A stretch of 64,000 nucleotides of DNA, taken from JAJUJL01 sp041736465. GTDB taxonomy: Bacteria > Chloroflexota > Anaerolineae > Anaerolineales > UBA4823. Both the position numbers and the translations under genes were made by a program. The DNA lies in NCBI GenBank assembly GCA_041736465.1, contig JBGSTO010000317.1, forward strand, positions 5,235 to 69,234. Direction: 5' to 3'. The notes under the pieces were generated by a model that ran no database searches, was not told where the DNA came from, and saw only the letters and a program-made list of their open reading frames with translations. Of the stretch, positions 8,242 through 15,845 are shown in pieces (the first letter of the stretch is position 1; every line of letters starts with the position of its first letter).

Positions 8242-9330
8242 TTATGGTGCGATTGTGGTGAAATCGCAGGTGATCGGTTCCAAAACATCATTGATGATGT
8301 TGGGATGTTCCACGCCCTGCAGCATCTTCTTGATCTGGTCGTAGGTTGCCTGATCAAGCGAGGTCCCGCCGATGGCCACAAAACCCTTGTAGGGATCCTG
8401 ACAGCCGGTGACAGTTGGGATCATGGAAGGATCCATATCGCCAGCAAAGACACCATATTTTGTAGTGTCAACACCCGGCAGTGCCTTGATGGCATTGGCA
8501 ATACCCTGGGCATGGGCCGATGATTGACCAAGGAACACCTTGACATTGGGATTTGCGGTCAAGACGTTCTCGGCAGCAGCCTGGCCAGCGGGAATGCTAT
8601 CCGTTGAAATATCGAGATGTGCGACAAGTTTTACCTTGGGGCAGATATCCGTGATCGTGGCATAGCCCTCATCGCGCAAATGCATGCCAACGGAGGAACT
8701 CGCACCACCAACAATAGCGGTTTCAACGCTGCCATCGGCAGCATCCGGATAAACGGCATTGATAAAATCGCAAGCCATCTTGGCAACTTTTTCACCGTCT
8801 TCTTTTTGGCTGGTATGCATGATTGCATCAAAGGGTGCCAGTTTTTGAGGGGGAACACCCATCACCATGATGCCAGCTTTTTTGGCTTCTTCAATAGCGG
8901 GAACCAACTGATCGATCTCGCCGGCTGCCATAACATACATGAAATCAACTTTCATAGAGATGCAGTTCTCGATCTGATCGAATTGCTGGTTCAAACCACC
9001 TTCGTCGGCACCGTAGACATTCACAGTCACCCCATCAGCCTTGAATTTTTCTGTAACGGAAGCAGATACACCGTTCAAGAAAGGATTCGCAAGTGAGGGG
9101 ATGATATAACAGACCGTTTTGCCCTTGATATCAAAAGGCGCTCCGGGTTTTGCAGGCACCATAGAAACAGTGGTGTCCTCAGCTGTGGCCGCTTCGGTTG
9201 CCGTTGAAGCGGCCGGCGCCTCGGTGGCGAGCTGCGTGGTGGCTTCAGTGGCAGGCTGGCTGCCGCAGGCTGTGAGCAGGATGCCAACAATCACCAGGAT
9301 TGCCAGCAAGAAGGAAAGGGATTTTTTCAT
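8242..9330 (-). CDS. Sugar-type ABC transporter substrate-binding lipoprotein (periplasmic binding protein type I)
   Basis: 362 residues. Start chosen at ATG 9330 behind AAGGAG; an upstream in-frame start at 9396 would add 22 non-signal residues. The N-terminus is a lipoprotein signal with lipobox LTAC, followed by an Ala/Thr/Glu-rich linker. The mature domain begins at KGKTVCYIIPSLANPFLNG, the usual first strand of ribose/galactose-binding proteins. Ligand is unknown. First gene of the importer operon, behind a promoter with a LysR-type operator centred about 63 bases upstream of the predicted transcription start. Confidence 0.9.
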   Translation of the reverse strand: MKKSLSFLLAILVIVGILLTACGSQPATEATTQLATEAPAASTATEAATAEDTTVSMVPAKPGAPFDIKGKTVCYIIPSLANPFLNGVSASVTEKFKADGVTVNVYGADEGGLNQQFDQIENCISMKVDFMYVMAAGEIDQLVPAIEEAKKAGIMVMGVPPQKLAPFDAIMHTSQKEDGEKVAKMACDFINAVYPDAADGSVETAIVGGASSSVGMHLRDEGYATITDICPKVKLVAHLDISTDSIPAGQAAAENVLTANPNVKVFLGQSSAHAQGIANAIKALPGVDTTKYGVFAGDMDPSMIPTVTGCQDPYKGFVAIGGTSLDQATYDQIKKMLQGVEHPNIINDVLEPITCDFTTIAP

Positions 9331-9381
9331 CGGGTCATTCTCCTTGTTTAAGTTTTCTAACCATTGGGTTGATATGCTTTC

Positions 9382-9410
9382 AGCATACCTTCCCATTGCC
9401 TAACAAGCAA
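9382..9410 (-). promoter_or_regulatory. Promoter of the ABC importer operon
   Basis: On the minus strand, TTGCTT (9410-9405) and TATGCT (9387-9382) are separated by 17 bases. The predicted start is near 9375, about 45 bases before the binding-protein ATG. The same -35 hexamer, the same 17-base spacer and the same 18-base distance to the operator recur in front of the lipoprotein esterase gene. Confidence 0.7.
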
Positions 9411-9428
9411 TTCCATTTTTATTGCTTT

Positions 9429-9447
9429 CTATTCCATAAAGGAATAG
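9429..9447. promoter_or_regulatory. LysR-type operator, copy 1
   Basis: CTATTCC-ATAAA-GGAATAG is a perfect inverted repeat with 5 bases between its arms. It contains the T-N11-A core expected for LysR-type regulators. Its centre is about 63 bases upstream of the predicted start of the importer operon, the usual place for the recognition site in LysR-activated promoters. A nearly identical copy lies at 10677-10695 beside lysR. Confidence 0.75.
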
Positions 9448-9449
9448 TT

Positions 9450-10484
9450 TTACTTCAAATACTTGTCCAGGAAAGCGATCACCGACGCCAGGTTTTCGGC
9501 GGTCGCAAACTGGCTGCCGCCATGCCCGGCGCCTTCCAGTGAAATATAAGTAACATTGTCAGCGCCGATCACTGCGCTGAGGGCATCGGCCAGGTTCTTG
9601 TTTTGGATGGGAGGGATGTTGCAATCTGCAGTGCCGTTTTCAATAAAGAATGGCGCGTCATCAGCAGTGATATAGTTCATCGGGTTTGTGGTTTGGACAA
9701 GCTCCGGCACAGTTTGGATCGCTGCACCGACAAGCATAGATTCGGGAGAGTTGGCTGCATCATGGGTTTGCGGACAGCTTGTGCCGGCAAACTGCTCATC
9801 CATTTTCAGGAAATCAATTGGGCCAAACCAATCAATGACCGCCTGAACACAGCTCGATTGCTCAGCGTTGCCAAGCTCTGCGCCTTCAAGCTCGGCCACG
9901 CCGCAGGTGGTTCCAAGCAGCGAAACCAGGCTGCCACCTGCCGAAGCACCCCAGGCGCCAAACTTATCCGGATTCAAGTTGTATTGGGCTGCATTGGCGC
10001 GCAAGAAACGCACAGCGGCTTTGGTGTCAAAAATCTGAGCCGGGTAAATGGCTTCGCTGCTCAAGCGGTAGTTAATGCTTGCCACGGCATACCCAGCCGC
10101 CAGGAGTTGATCCACACCCGTCAGGCCAGCCCCATCCGCCTTATCTCCCATCATAAAACCACCGCCATGCACCATGATGACCACAGGGAATGGCCCTGCA
10201 CCGCTGCTGGGAATATACAAGTCAAGCTTTTGAGCCAATGATAAGGAAGCATAAGCCAGGTCTGCGTGCGTGGGCGCAACCGAGGCAAACGTGATCAAGC
10301 CGCCTGGTCCACCGCGCTGTGGCAGAACGCTTACTTGTTGGACGGTAGCCGTAGGAGCGACGGATTCGATGGAGGCCGTAGGGTCAGCGGTTTGGGCAGC
10401 CTGAGTAGCCGCGCTGCCACAGGCAGTCAGCAGCACTGCTGCCATCATAAAGATTACCAGGATGAAGGACAAAGGCTTTTTCAT
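9450..10484 (-). CDS. Lipoprotein alpha/beta-hydrolase esterase (BD-FAE type)
   Basis: 344 residues. N-terminal lipoprotein signal with lipobox LTAC, then an Ala/Thr-rich linker. The hydrolase domain from about residue 75 has MVHGGGFMMGD (oxyanion), GASAGG (nucleophile Ser), NGTADCNIP (catalytic Asp) and GAGHGG (catalytic His). It is a paralogue of the cytoplasmic esterase at 4744-5646, and its signal peptide resembles that of the neighbouring binding protein. It should act on the outer face of the cell, releasing or trimming an ester before uptake (inference). AAGGAAA precedes the ATG. Its promoter carries the second LysR-type operator, and its leader includes a dispersed repeat. Confidence 0.85.
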   Translation of the reverse strand: MKKPLSFILVIFMMAAVLLTACGSAATQAAQTADPTASIESVAPTATVQQVSVLPQRGGPGGLITFASVAPTHADLAYASLSLAQKLDLYIPSSGAGPFPVVIMVHGGGFMMGDKADGAGLTGVDQLLAAGYAVASINYRLSSEAIYPAQIFDTKAAVRFLRANAAQYNLNPDKFGAWGASAGGSLVSLLGTTCGVAELEGAELGNAEQSSCVQAVIDWFGPIDFLKMDEQFAGTSCPQTHDAANSPESMLVGAAIQTVPELVQTTNPMNYITADDAPFFIENGTADCNIPPIQNKNLADALSAVIGADNVTYISLEGAGHGGSQFATAENLASVIAFLDKYLK

Positions 10485-10504
10485 AATAATTTCCTTATTT
10501 GATC

Positions 10505-10597
10505 TGTCATCCTGAACGAAGTGAAGGATCTGGATCCTTCGCTCCGCTCAGGATGACATCCTTGTGCGTGGCCCACTACGTGCGACCAGCTTTTTGA
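10505..10597. repeat. Dispersed repeat, copy 1 (hairpin-forming)
   Basis: Bases 10505-10530 and 10533-10558 form an imperfect inverted repeat (TGTCATCCTGA...GGATC with 3 mismatches in 26), followed by a tail GTGCGTGGCCCAC and TGCGACCAGC. Related copies occur at 27549-27617 and, inverted and shortened, at 57214-57254. This copy lies in the leader of the lipoprotein esterase. The TCATCCTGAxCGAAG core resembles a short repeat seen in many bacterial genomes (from memory). Confidence 0.75.
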
Positions 10598-10629
10598 AAA
10601 CGGGTTTTGAAGATTGTCGAACGTTGATG

Positions 10630-10658
10630 ATGATATCTCTCAGGTGGTTTCAAAGCAA
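10630..10658 (-). promoter_or_regulatory. Promoter of the lipoprotein esterase gene
   Basis: On the minus strand, TTGCTT (10658-10653), a 17-base spacer and TATCAT (10635-10630). The predicted start near 10623 leaves a leader of about 140 bases that contains the dispersed hairpin repeat. Distance to the upstream operator (18 bases) is identical to that at the importer promoter. Confidence 0.65.
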
Positions 10659-10670
10659 TTCAAAGTCTGA

Positions 10671-10676
10671 TACAAT
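10671..10676 (+). promoter_or_regulatory. Probable -10 box of the LysR-type regulator gene
   Basis: TACAAT on the plus strand, 30 bases before the lysR ATG, with a weak TTTCAA 17 bases upstream. Transcription would begin inside the operator at 10677-10695, which fits negative autoregulation. Confidence 0.45.
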
Positions 10677-10695
10677 CTATTCCAGAATGGAATGG
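10677..10695. promoter_or_regulatory. LysR-type operator, copy 2
   Basis: CTATTCC-AGAAT-GGAATGG matches copy 1 at both arms except for one terminal base, with the same 5-base gap. It lies 18 bases from the -35 box of the divergent esterase promoter and touches the Shine-Dalgarno of lysR (GGGAG, 10694-10698). One site could therefore both activate the esterase and repress lysR. Confidence 0.75.
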
Positions 10696-10705
10696 GAGCT
10701 CGATT

Positions 10706-11611
10706 ATGGAGATGAAGCAGTTAGAATACCTTCTCAAACTAGTTGAAACCGGCAATTACCTGGCTGCGGCCGAGGCGTTATTCATTTCGCAGTCGTCCCT
10801 ATCCAAACAAATCCTGGCGCTTGAAAAGGAATTAGGGTTCCAGCTTTTTGACCGCAGCAAACGCAAAATTGCGATCACGCCCGCTGGCTTAGTGTTCTTA
10901 CGCCATGCCCAAGAGATAAACCAGGCTTATCAAGCCATGCTGGTTGAAACTAAGCCATACAAAACCACCCCTGCGTTGACGATCATGGCCATTCCGGTCA
11001 TTGCCCAGTATGGCATTGCGGCTTACATTGCGCAATTCCAAAGAGAATACCCCGATATTCAACTCACCTTGAGAGAGCGTGAAGCATCCGCGATTCTGCC
11101 GGCGCTGAATGACCACCAGTGTGACCTGGCTTTTGTGCGCGATAACTATCTTGATAGAGACCGTTATACTGTTCTAGAAGTTGCTTGCGACAAGATGCTG
11201 GTGGCCCTCTCGGACAAACACCGCTTTGCTGCGCGAAAATCACTGGCATTGGTCGAACTATCTGACGAAAACTTTATCATGTTTGATAAGGGTACGGTTG
11301 TCCACGAACTGGCCGTGGATGCCTGCCGAAACGCAGGTTTTGAGCCGCGCATTTTCTATGCCAGCCTGCGCGTGGAAAGCGTTCTGGGGATGGTGGCATC
11401 CAACAGCGGCGTTGCGCTAATGATGCAAAAGGTTTTTGAATACCACCAAAGCCCGGCTGTGATTGCCATCCCCCTGGTTGAGATGATCGAAAGCCGCCTT
11501 GTTCTTGCTGTACTTAAAGATAAGCCGGTTGCCAGGGTTTCAAAGCTCTTCATCAGTTTCATGAAAGAGGCGTTGGATGTAAAAAAGACATCTCGGGGGT
11601 ATGAGCCATGA
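10706..11611 (+). CDS. LysR-family transcriptional regulator
   Basis: 301 residues. The N-terminal winged helix is clear: MKQLEYLLKLVETGN, then AAEALFISQSSLSKQI (recognition helix) and LGFQLFDRSKRKIAITPAG. The effector domain follows from about residue 90. ATG 10706 has GGGAG at 10694-10698. It is transcribed divergently from the lipoprotein esterase. Two copies of a LysR-type palindrome in front of the esterase and the importer make this the likely local regulator, with autoregulation through the copy that overlaps its own start. The inducer is unknown; a breakdown product of the ester substrate is plausible. A terminator follows about 80 bases downstream. Confidence 0.9.
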   Translation: MEMKQLEYLLKLVETGNYLAAAEALFISQSSLSKQILALEKELGFQLFDRSKRKIAITPAGLVFLRHAQEINQAYQAMLVETKPYKTTPALTIMAIPVIAQYGIAAYIAQFQREYPDIQLTLREREASAILPALNDHQCDLAFVRDNYLDRDRYTVLEVACDKMLVALSDKHRFAARKSLALVELSDENFIMFDKGTVVHELAVDACRNAGFEPRIFYASLRVESVLGMVASNSGVALMMQKVFEYHQSPAVIAIPLVEMIESRLVLAVLKDKPVARVSKLFISFMKEALDVKKTSRGYEP

Positions 11612-11686
11612 GAGTTTAGGTGGCCCATAAGAAGACAATCTGGCTCCTCGCGGTGATCGTCCAGACCGTGTTATCTGGCGGAGTGA

Positions 11687-11724
11687 AAAGAAAACAGCCC
11701 TATCTCAGGGCTGTCTTCTTTTTG
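11687..11724 (+). terminator. Intrinsic terminator after lysR
   Basis: ACAGCCCT (11694-11701) pairs with AGGGCTGT (11707-11714), extended by AAGAAA/CTTCTT pairing and followed by a T-rich stretch to 11724. The flanking 11612-11686 shows no gene. Confidence 0.8.
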
Positions 11725-11777
11725 TAGACACGCATGGTGGCTGTGAAGCTGGCTTGGAATGTATGTCTACCGCCAGG

Positions 11778-11850
11778 TGCCCCCACAGGGATTCGAACCC
11801 TGGTTTTAGCCTTGAAAGGGCTGCGTCCTGGTCCCCTAGACGATGGGGGC
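11778..11850 (-). tRNA. tRNA-Glu (anticodon UUC)
   Basis: The minus strand folds as a 73-base cloverleaf: acceptor GCCCCCA/TGGGGGC, anticodon loop CTTTCAA with TTC, T-loop GGTTCGAATCC, discriminator A. CCA is not encoded (the genome reads CCT). A matching promoter lies just upstream. Confidence 0.95.
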
Positions 11851-11867
11851 ATTTCCCACGCCCCGGA

Positions 11868-11896
11868 ATTCTACCACTCCCACCCCGGCGGGTCAA
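11868..11896 (-). promoter_or_regulatory. tRNA-Glu promoter
   Basis: TTGACC (11896-11891), 17 bases, TAGAAT (11873-11868) on the minus strand, a near-consensus housekeeping promoter ending 17 bases before the tRNA 5' end. Confidence 0.85.
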
Positions 11897-11948
11897 GTAA
11901 CTCAAAATACGATTTTAAATCGGACTTCTCATTTAGGATTCCGCATGG

Positions 11949-11979
11949 TATAATTTTTCTCCGCGCCGCCAATGGCGGC
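11949..11979 (+). promoter_or_regulatory. rplS: rplS promoter -10 box and leader hairpin
   Basis: TATAAT at 11949-11954 (weak -35 TTCTCA 17 bases upstream) is followed in the early leader by a perfect GCCGCC-AAT-GGCGGC hairpin (11965-11979) and TTTATCTTGT. The leader is about 90 bases. Such a hairpin could be an autoregulatory element for L19 or an attenuator; the sequence does not decide. Confidence 0.5.
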
Positions 11980-12048
11980 TTTATCTTGTCTGTACTTATC
12001 CACGCATTCATCTGCGTTTTGGATTGAACTCAGGAAGGACCGGTTAAG

Positions 12049-12399
12049 ATGAGCGATTTACTCAAGGCCGTTGAGGCCCCAGAAAACGAAAACGTACCCG
12101 AGCTGCACCCCGGCGACCAGGTGCGTGTGTTCCTGCGCATCAAGGAAGGCAACACCGAACGCACCCAGGAGTTCCGCGGCACAGTGATCCGCGTGCGCAA
12201 CAGCGGCAACAATGCCAACTTTACAGTGCGCCGCGTCGCCAGCAATGGCGTTGGCGTCGAGCGTACTTTCCTGGCGCGCTCGCCGCGTTTGGAAAAGGTG
12301 ATGATTGAACGCCACTCGCATGTACGCCGCGCCCAATTGTACTTCCTGCGTGAACGTACCGGCAAGCGCTCCCGCCTCAAGCAGAAGTTTACCTCCTGA
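12049..12399 (+). CDS. rplS: 50S ribosomal protein L19
   Basis: 116 residues, typical length. Family blocks are plain: HPGDQVRVFLRIKEGNTER, QEFRGTVI, FTVRRVASNGVGVERTF and the C-terminal RRAQLYFLRERTGK. L19 sits at the interface of the 30S and 50S subunits. AGGAAGGA precedes the ATG. Usual partners (rpsP, rimM, trmD) are absent here, so it is a single-gene unit with its own promoter, leader and terminator. Confidence 0.97.
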   Translation: MSDLLKAVEAPENENVPELHPGDQVRVFLRIKEGNTERTQEFRGTVIRVRNSGNNANFTVRRVASNGVGVERTFLARSPRLEKVMIERHSHVRRAQLYFLRERTGKRSRLKQKFTS

Positions 12400-12431
12400 G
12401 TCTGCTTGGGAGCCCTCTTCCCTGCCTATCC

Positions 12432-12471
12432 AGAGGCGCAGCCGCCCGTTAAGCTGCGCCTCTTTGTTGTT
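12432..12471 (+). terminator. rplS terminator
   Basis: AGAGGCGCAGC (12432-12442) and GCTGCGCCTCT (12453-12463) form a perfect 11-bp stem with a 10-base loop, followed by TTGTTGTT. Confidence 0.85.
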
Positions 12472-12497
12472 CAAAATCCTCTCTGGAGATATTTGAA

Positions 12498-13253
12498 ATG
12501 CCCCCCTTGATTGGTTTGACAACTTCCCGTTCGGTCAGCGCTTACGGCCTGCCCATGCTGGGCGTGGTTGAAGCTTACGTCAAATCCTTGAGCGCCGCCG
12601 GCGCCGTTCCCCTGCTGATCCCATTGGGATTGCCTGAATCTCACCTGGATGCCATGGCTGCCCGCCTGGATGGTATTCTATTCACCGGCGGCGGCGACGT
12701 GCACCCGGAGCGCTACCGCGCCAAAGGGCACCCCAAAGTCAACTCCATCGACGAAGACCGCGACCGCATAGAGATTCACCTGGTGCAGCAGGTGGTGCAG
12801 CGCGGCACGCCATTCTTAGGCATTTGCCGCGGTTTACAGGTGATCAACGTGGCCCTGGGCGGCACGCTGTACGAAGATATCCAGGATCAGAATCCCACTG
12901 CCATGAAGCATAACTACACCAACCAGGAAGGCCGCGATTTCCTGGCGCACCGGGTGGAACTCAACCCGCACAGCCGCCTGTCCGCCATCCTGGGCCTGAT
13001 CGAATCGCCGGTCAACAGCCTGCACCACCAGGCTGTGCGCCGCCTGGCAGACAGTTTGCTGCCCTCGGCTTTCGCGCCGGATGGCATCCTGGAGGGCTTC
13101 GAGCTTCCCTCCCACCCATTCGGATTGGCAGTGCAGTGGCACCCAGAGTGGCTGCAGGGTCACCTGGCGATGCGTTCCCTGTTCCAGGCGTTCGTGCAAG
13201 CCAGCGGCACTGTAGAAAAAACCCAGGAAGAGCGCGCCTCGATCCAGCGCTGA
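12498..13253 (+). CDS. Class I glutamine amidotransferase-like hydrolase (peptidase C26, PuuD-like)
   Basis: 251 residues. FTGGGDVHP, the nucleophile elbow GICRGLQ (Cys110) and QWHPEW (His215, Glu217) give the full triad. Proteins of this family cleave gamma-glutamyl bonds, for example gamma-glutamyl-GABA in putrescine breakdown. No other putrescine genes are nearby, so the substrate is open. GGAGATATTTGAA precedes the ATG. murI follows 24 bases after its stop. The pairing of a gamma-glutamyl hydrolase with glutamate racemase may only reflect shared transcription. Confidence 0.88.
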   Translation: MPPLIGLTTSRSVSAYGLPMLGVVEAYVKSLSAAGAVPLLIPLGLPESHLDAMAARLDGILFTGGGDVHPERYRAKGHPKVNSIDEDRDRIEIHLVQQVVQRGTPFLGICRGLQVINVALGGTLYEDIQDQNPTAMKHNYTNQEGRDFLAHRVELNPHSRLSAILGLIESPVNSLHHQAVRRLADSLLPSAFAPDGILEGFELPSHPFGLAVQWHPEWLQGHLAMRSLFQAFVQASGTVEKTQEERASIQR

Positions 13254-13277
13254 GCCGGCATTCTCTTACCCAAAACC

Positions 13278-14123
13278 ATGTCCACCGCACCCCAAAGCCC
13301 GGCTGAAAACCTGATCGGCGTCTTCGACTCAGGCGTCGGCGGGCTGTCGGTGCTGCGCGCCCTGCGCGAGCTGCTCCCCGGGCACCCCATGATCTACGTT
13401 GCCGACCAGGCTCACGTACCTTACGGGCCGCGCTCGCTGCGGGAGGTGCGCCGCTTTTCAGAGCAGATCACCCGCTTCTTGCTGGCGCAGGATGCGCAGT
13501 TGATCGTTGTGGCTTGCAACACGGCTTCCGCCGCAGCGCTGCATGAGCTGCGCCGCGCATTCCCCCAGGTGCCCTTCGTGGGCATGGAACCGGCGGTCAA
13601 ACCCGCTGCTGAAACCACGCGCAGTGGCGTGGTCGGCGTGCTGGCGACGCCCGCTACCTTCCAGGGAGCGCTGTACGCCTCGGTGGTCGAGCGCTTCGCC
13701 CAGGGTGTGCGCCTGCTGCAAGATACCTGCACGGGTCTGGTAGCGCAAATCGAAGCCGGAAACCTGGATGGGGGTGAAGCCCGCCGCATATTGGAAGAAG
13801 CGCTGCAGCCGATGATCGCCTTGGGAGTGGACACCGTGGTGCTGGGGTGTACGCATTATCCCTTTGTCATCCCTTTGATCCAGGAGATCGTTGGCCCGCA
13901 GGTGCGAGTGATCGACCCGGCTCCGGCGGTCGCCCGCCAAGCGCGGCGCGTGCTGCAGGAACGCGGCCTGTATAACCACGCGGTGAATCCTGCCCCGCTG
14001 CGCGTGATGACTACCGGGAATAAAGCGGCACTGGAAGCCTTACTACCGCGCCTTTTGGGCGCTTCCGCCCCCGTTGAGGCACTGCGCTGGCAGCGAGGCA
14101 AGTTGGTTCTGTCCGAAGGTTAA
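13278..14123 (+). CDS. murI: Glutamate racemase
   Basis: 281 residues. IGVFDSGVGGLSVLR near residue 13, ACNTASA (Cys80) and LGCTHYPF (Cys191) provide the two catalytic cysteines that interconvert L- and D-glutamate for peptidoglycan. The usual length is 260-290. ATG 13278 lacks an obvious Shine-Dalgarno, and no upstream alternative is better. Its TAA shares four bases with the TAA of the convergent gene at 14120, so the two genes end on the same TTAA. Confidence 0.95.
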   Translation: MSTAPQSPAENLIGVFDSGVGGLSVLRALRELLPGHPMIYVADQAHVPYGPRSLREVRRFSEQITRFLLAQDAQLIVVACNTASAAALHELRRAFPQVPFVGMEPAVKPAAETTRSGVVGVLATPATFQGALYASVVERFAQGVRLLQDTCTGLVAQIEAGNLDGGEARRILEEALQPMIALGVDTVVLGCTHYPFVIPLIQEIVGPQVRVIDPAPAVARQARRVLQERGLYNHAVNPAPLRVMTTGNKAALEALLPRLLGASAPVEALRWQRGKLVLSEG

Positions 14124-14683
14124 AGGCTCTTCAAATTTTCAGGCGGCAGCGGCGGCCAATCACCGATCTGTTCGGCCTGCTCGGGCCAGTTGCGTTTCCC
14201 GCTCCAGCTATCAACCATGAAGGCATACACCGCAGTGCGTTTCAGCTCGCTATCCGTAATTGGGCGGTAATGCGCCCCGACTTTCAGATCAGGGAAATAT
14301 TTTTCGATCAAACCGTAAAGCGCCTTACGCTGCAAATCTTCTTGCTGGATTACCTGCACTTCACCAAAAGCAACCACGCTCTCATACTGTAAAGAAAATT
14401 CCAGCGCCGCATTGGAAGGCAGCAAGCGCCCCCAGCGGCTGGCGCTGAAGCAGGCTTTTGGAAAGCGGTCGATATTCTGGCGTAAGCGTCCGGTGAGATT
14501 GGTGTGGAAGTAAATTTCATTGGCCCCAGCATCGTATACGAACAGCACCGGGGTCATGAAAGGCTGCATCTCCCATTGGGTGGCAACATAACCGATTTCT
14601 GCTTTGATTAGAAAGTCCCGGTTCCAGGCTTCAGCCTGAGCGCGTTCTTTGCGAAGCATCGCGTTGATCGGTTTCTTTCCCAT
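14120..14683 (-). CDS. Pyridoxamine 5'-phosphate oxidase-family flavin/F420-binding protein
   Basis: 187 residues from ATG 14683, chosen because GGTGAGG lies just upstream; a longer frame from 14782 would run into the CYTH gene. The split-barrel pattern is visible: IGYVATQWEMQPFMTPVLFVYD, then EIYFHTNLTGRLRQNI and KACFSASRWGRLLPSN. It resembles flavin-nucleotide-binding members used in detoxification more than PdxH itself. The reaction is unknown. It is the last gene of the acyl-CoA carboxylase block, 31 bases after the CYTH gene. Confidence 0.75.
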   Translation of the reverse strand: MGKKPINAMLRKERAQAEAWNRDFLIKAEIGYVATQWEMQPFMTPVLFVYDAGANEIYFHTNLTGRLRQNIDRFPKACFSASRWGRLLPSNAALEFSLQYESVVAFGEVQVIQQEDLQRKALYGLIEKYFPDLKVGAHYRPITDSELKRTAVYAFMVDSWSGKRNWPEQAEQIGDWPPLPPENLKSL

Positions 14684-14714
14684 TTCTACCTCACCCTTTT
14701 CTCGTCTCGCCGTC

Positions 14715-15332
14715 TTATACTTCATCCGCAGGCAGAACGCCCCACGTTTTGGGGTCCACGTGCAGGGCAGCAAAATTCTCAAAGCTCAGGTCCCGGAAGG
14801 TAAAACCTAGCGACCGGCGAGCCTGCTCAAACAAGTCGGTGTAGCTACCCACAATACGCTGCTCCCAATCCAATCCCAGATTATGGGCTGCCTCGCGGAT
14901 ATCTTGCGGGGTAGGGCCTTCGATTTCCGCAAAATCACCGAAGGGCATCTCATCCAGAGTCACTTCGAGATTGCCGAGGTGGTAAGTGGTGCGGCGCTTC
15001 TCGTATACCAGCACCACCTGGTAGCCCAATGCTTCCAGAAAGCGGCGGGCTGTGGCAAATTCACCCACCGTAAACTCGATCTCCTGGCGCAGGCGCGCCC
15101 CGCCCTGCAGCTTCCCTGGGCCTTTATAAGTCAGGCGTACATTCTGGTCCTGCCGCAAGCGCAGCACCTGGTAGGCGCGCCCCAGAGCGCCATCCGGCGT
15201 GTCGAAACGCAGGTTGATCTCGTGGACAGACGGCTGGGACAGGCTGGCTCCAGCGGCTTGCAGGCGCGCCTCCAACCCAGGCAAGTCTGCCAGGAAAAAT
15301 TTCACTTCCAGCTCACGGTCGTTGGCTGCCAT
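14715..15332 (-). CDS. CYTH-domain phosphohydrolase/cyclase (CyaB/ThTPase-like)
   Basis: 205 residues. The CYTH signature E-x-E-x-K is at Glu7, Glu9 and Lys11. Further acidic and basic residues line the predicted tunnel: RLRQ, RLTYKGP, RQEIEF, YEKRRTTY, LDEMPFG and EIEG. Family members bind a triphosphate with a divalent metal and act as class IV adenylyl cyclase, thiamine triphosphatase or tripolyphosphatase; which one is not decidable here. It starts two bases after the carrier protein stop, so it is translated from the same message. Confidence 0.85.
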   Translation of the reverse strand: MAANDRELEVKFFLADLPGLEARLQAAGASLSQPSVHEINLRFDTPDGALGRAYQVLRLRQDQNVRLTYKGPGKLQGGARLRQEIEFTVGEFATARRFLEALGYQVVLVYEKRRTTYHLGNLEVTLDEMPFGDFAEIEGPTPQDIREAAHNLGLDWEQRIVGSYTDLFEQARRSLGFTFRDLSFENFAALHVDPKTWGVLPADEV

Positions 15333-15334
15333 CG

Positions 15335-15832
15335 TTACACCACACTCAACAGCGTCTGGCGCTGTTCTACACTGTCGCCTGGCTTAACCCGCACTCGGGT
15401 CACTTTCCCGGCGCGCGGCGCTTTCAGCTCGTTTTGCATTTTCATTGACTCCAATAATAACAGCACATCACCGCGTTCCACCTGCTGGCCTTCTTTGACC
15501 GGGATCGCAACCACCAGGCCGGGCATGGGCGCCTTGAGATAATATTCTCCCCGGTCGGCGACCCGGCTGCCGGCAGAAGCACGCAGGCGCTTTTCACGCT
15601 CGTCTTCCACCTTTGCCGGGTATAACGTCCCATGCAGCAGCACCTGCAGCCCTTCTTCAGCCGGGTAGACATAGGCCTCGTAGGAGCGCCCATCCACCAG
15701 CATCGAATACACTGGCTGGCTACCGGCGGTATCGAAATCCACATGGTATGTCACCCCATCGATGATGACACACGTTTCATCGACGATCTCTACCAGGAAT
15801 TCCCGCTCACCAATCGTTGTTACATATTTCAT
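15335..15832 (-). CDS. Biotin carboxyl carrier protein of an acyl-CoA carboxylase
   Basis: 165 residues. The C-terminal ~75 residues form a biotinyl domain with the attachment motif ESMKMQNE (the Lys is biotinylated) and APMPGLV. The N-terminal ~90 residues resemble the BT-type region that, in one-piece propionyl-CoA carboxylase alpha chains, joins biotin carboxylase to carrier. The alpha chain therefore appears split into two genes. GGGAGG precedes the ATG. It sits 13 bases after the biotin carboxylase gene. Confidence 0.88.
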   Translation of the reverse strand: MKYVTTIGEREFLVEIVDETCVIIDGVTYHVDFDTAGSQPVYSMLVDGRSYEAYVYPAEEGLQVLLHGTLYPAKVEDEREKRLRASAGSRVADRGEYYLKAPMPGLVVAIPVKEGQQVERGDVLLLLESMKMQNELKAPRAGKVTRVRVKPGDSVEQRQTLLSVV

Positions 15833-15845
15833 ATCCGGCCTCCCG

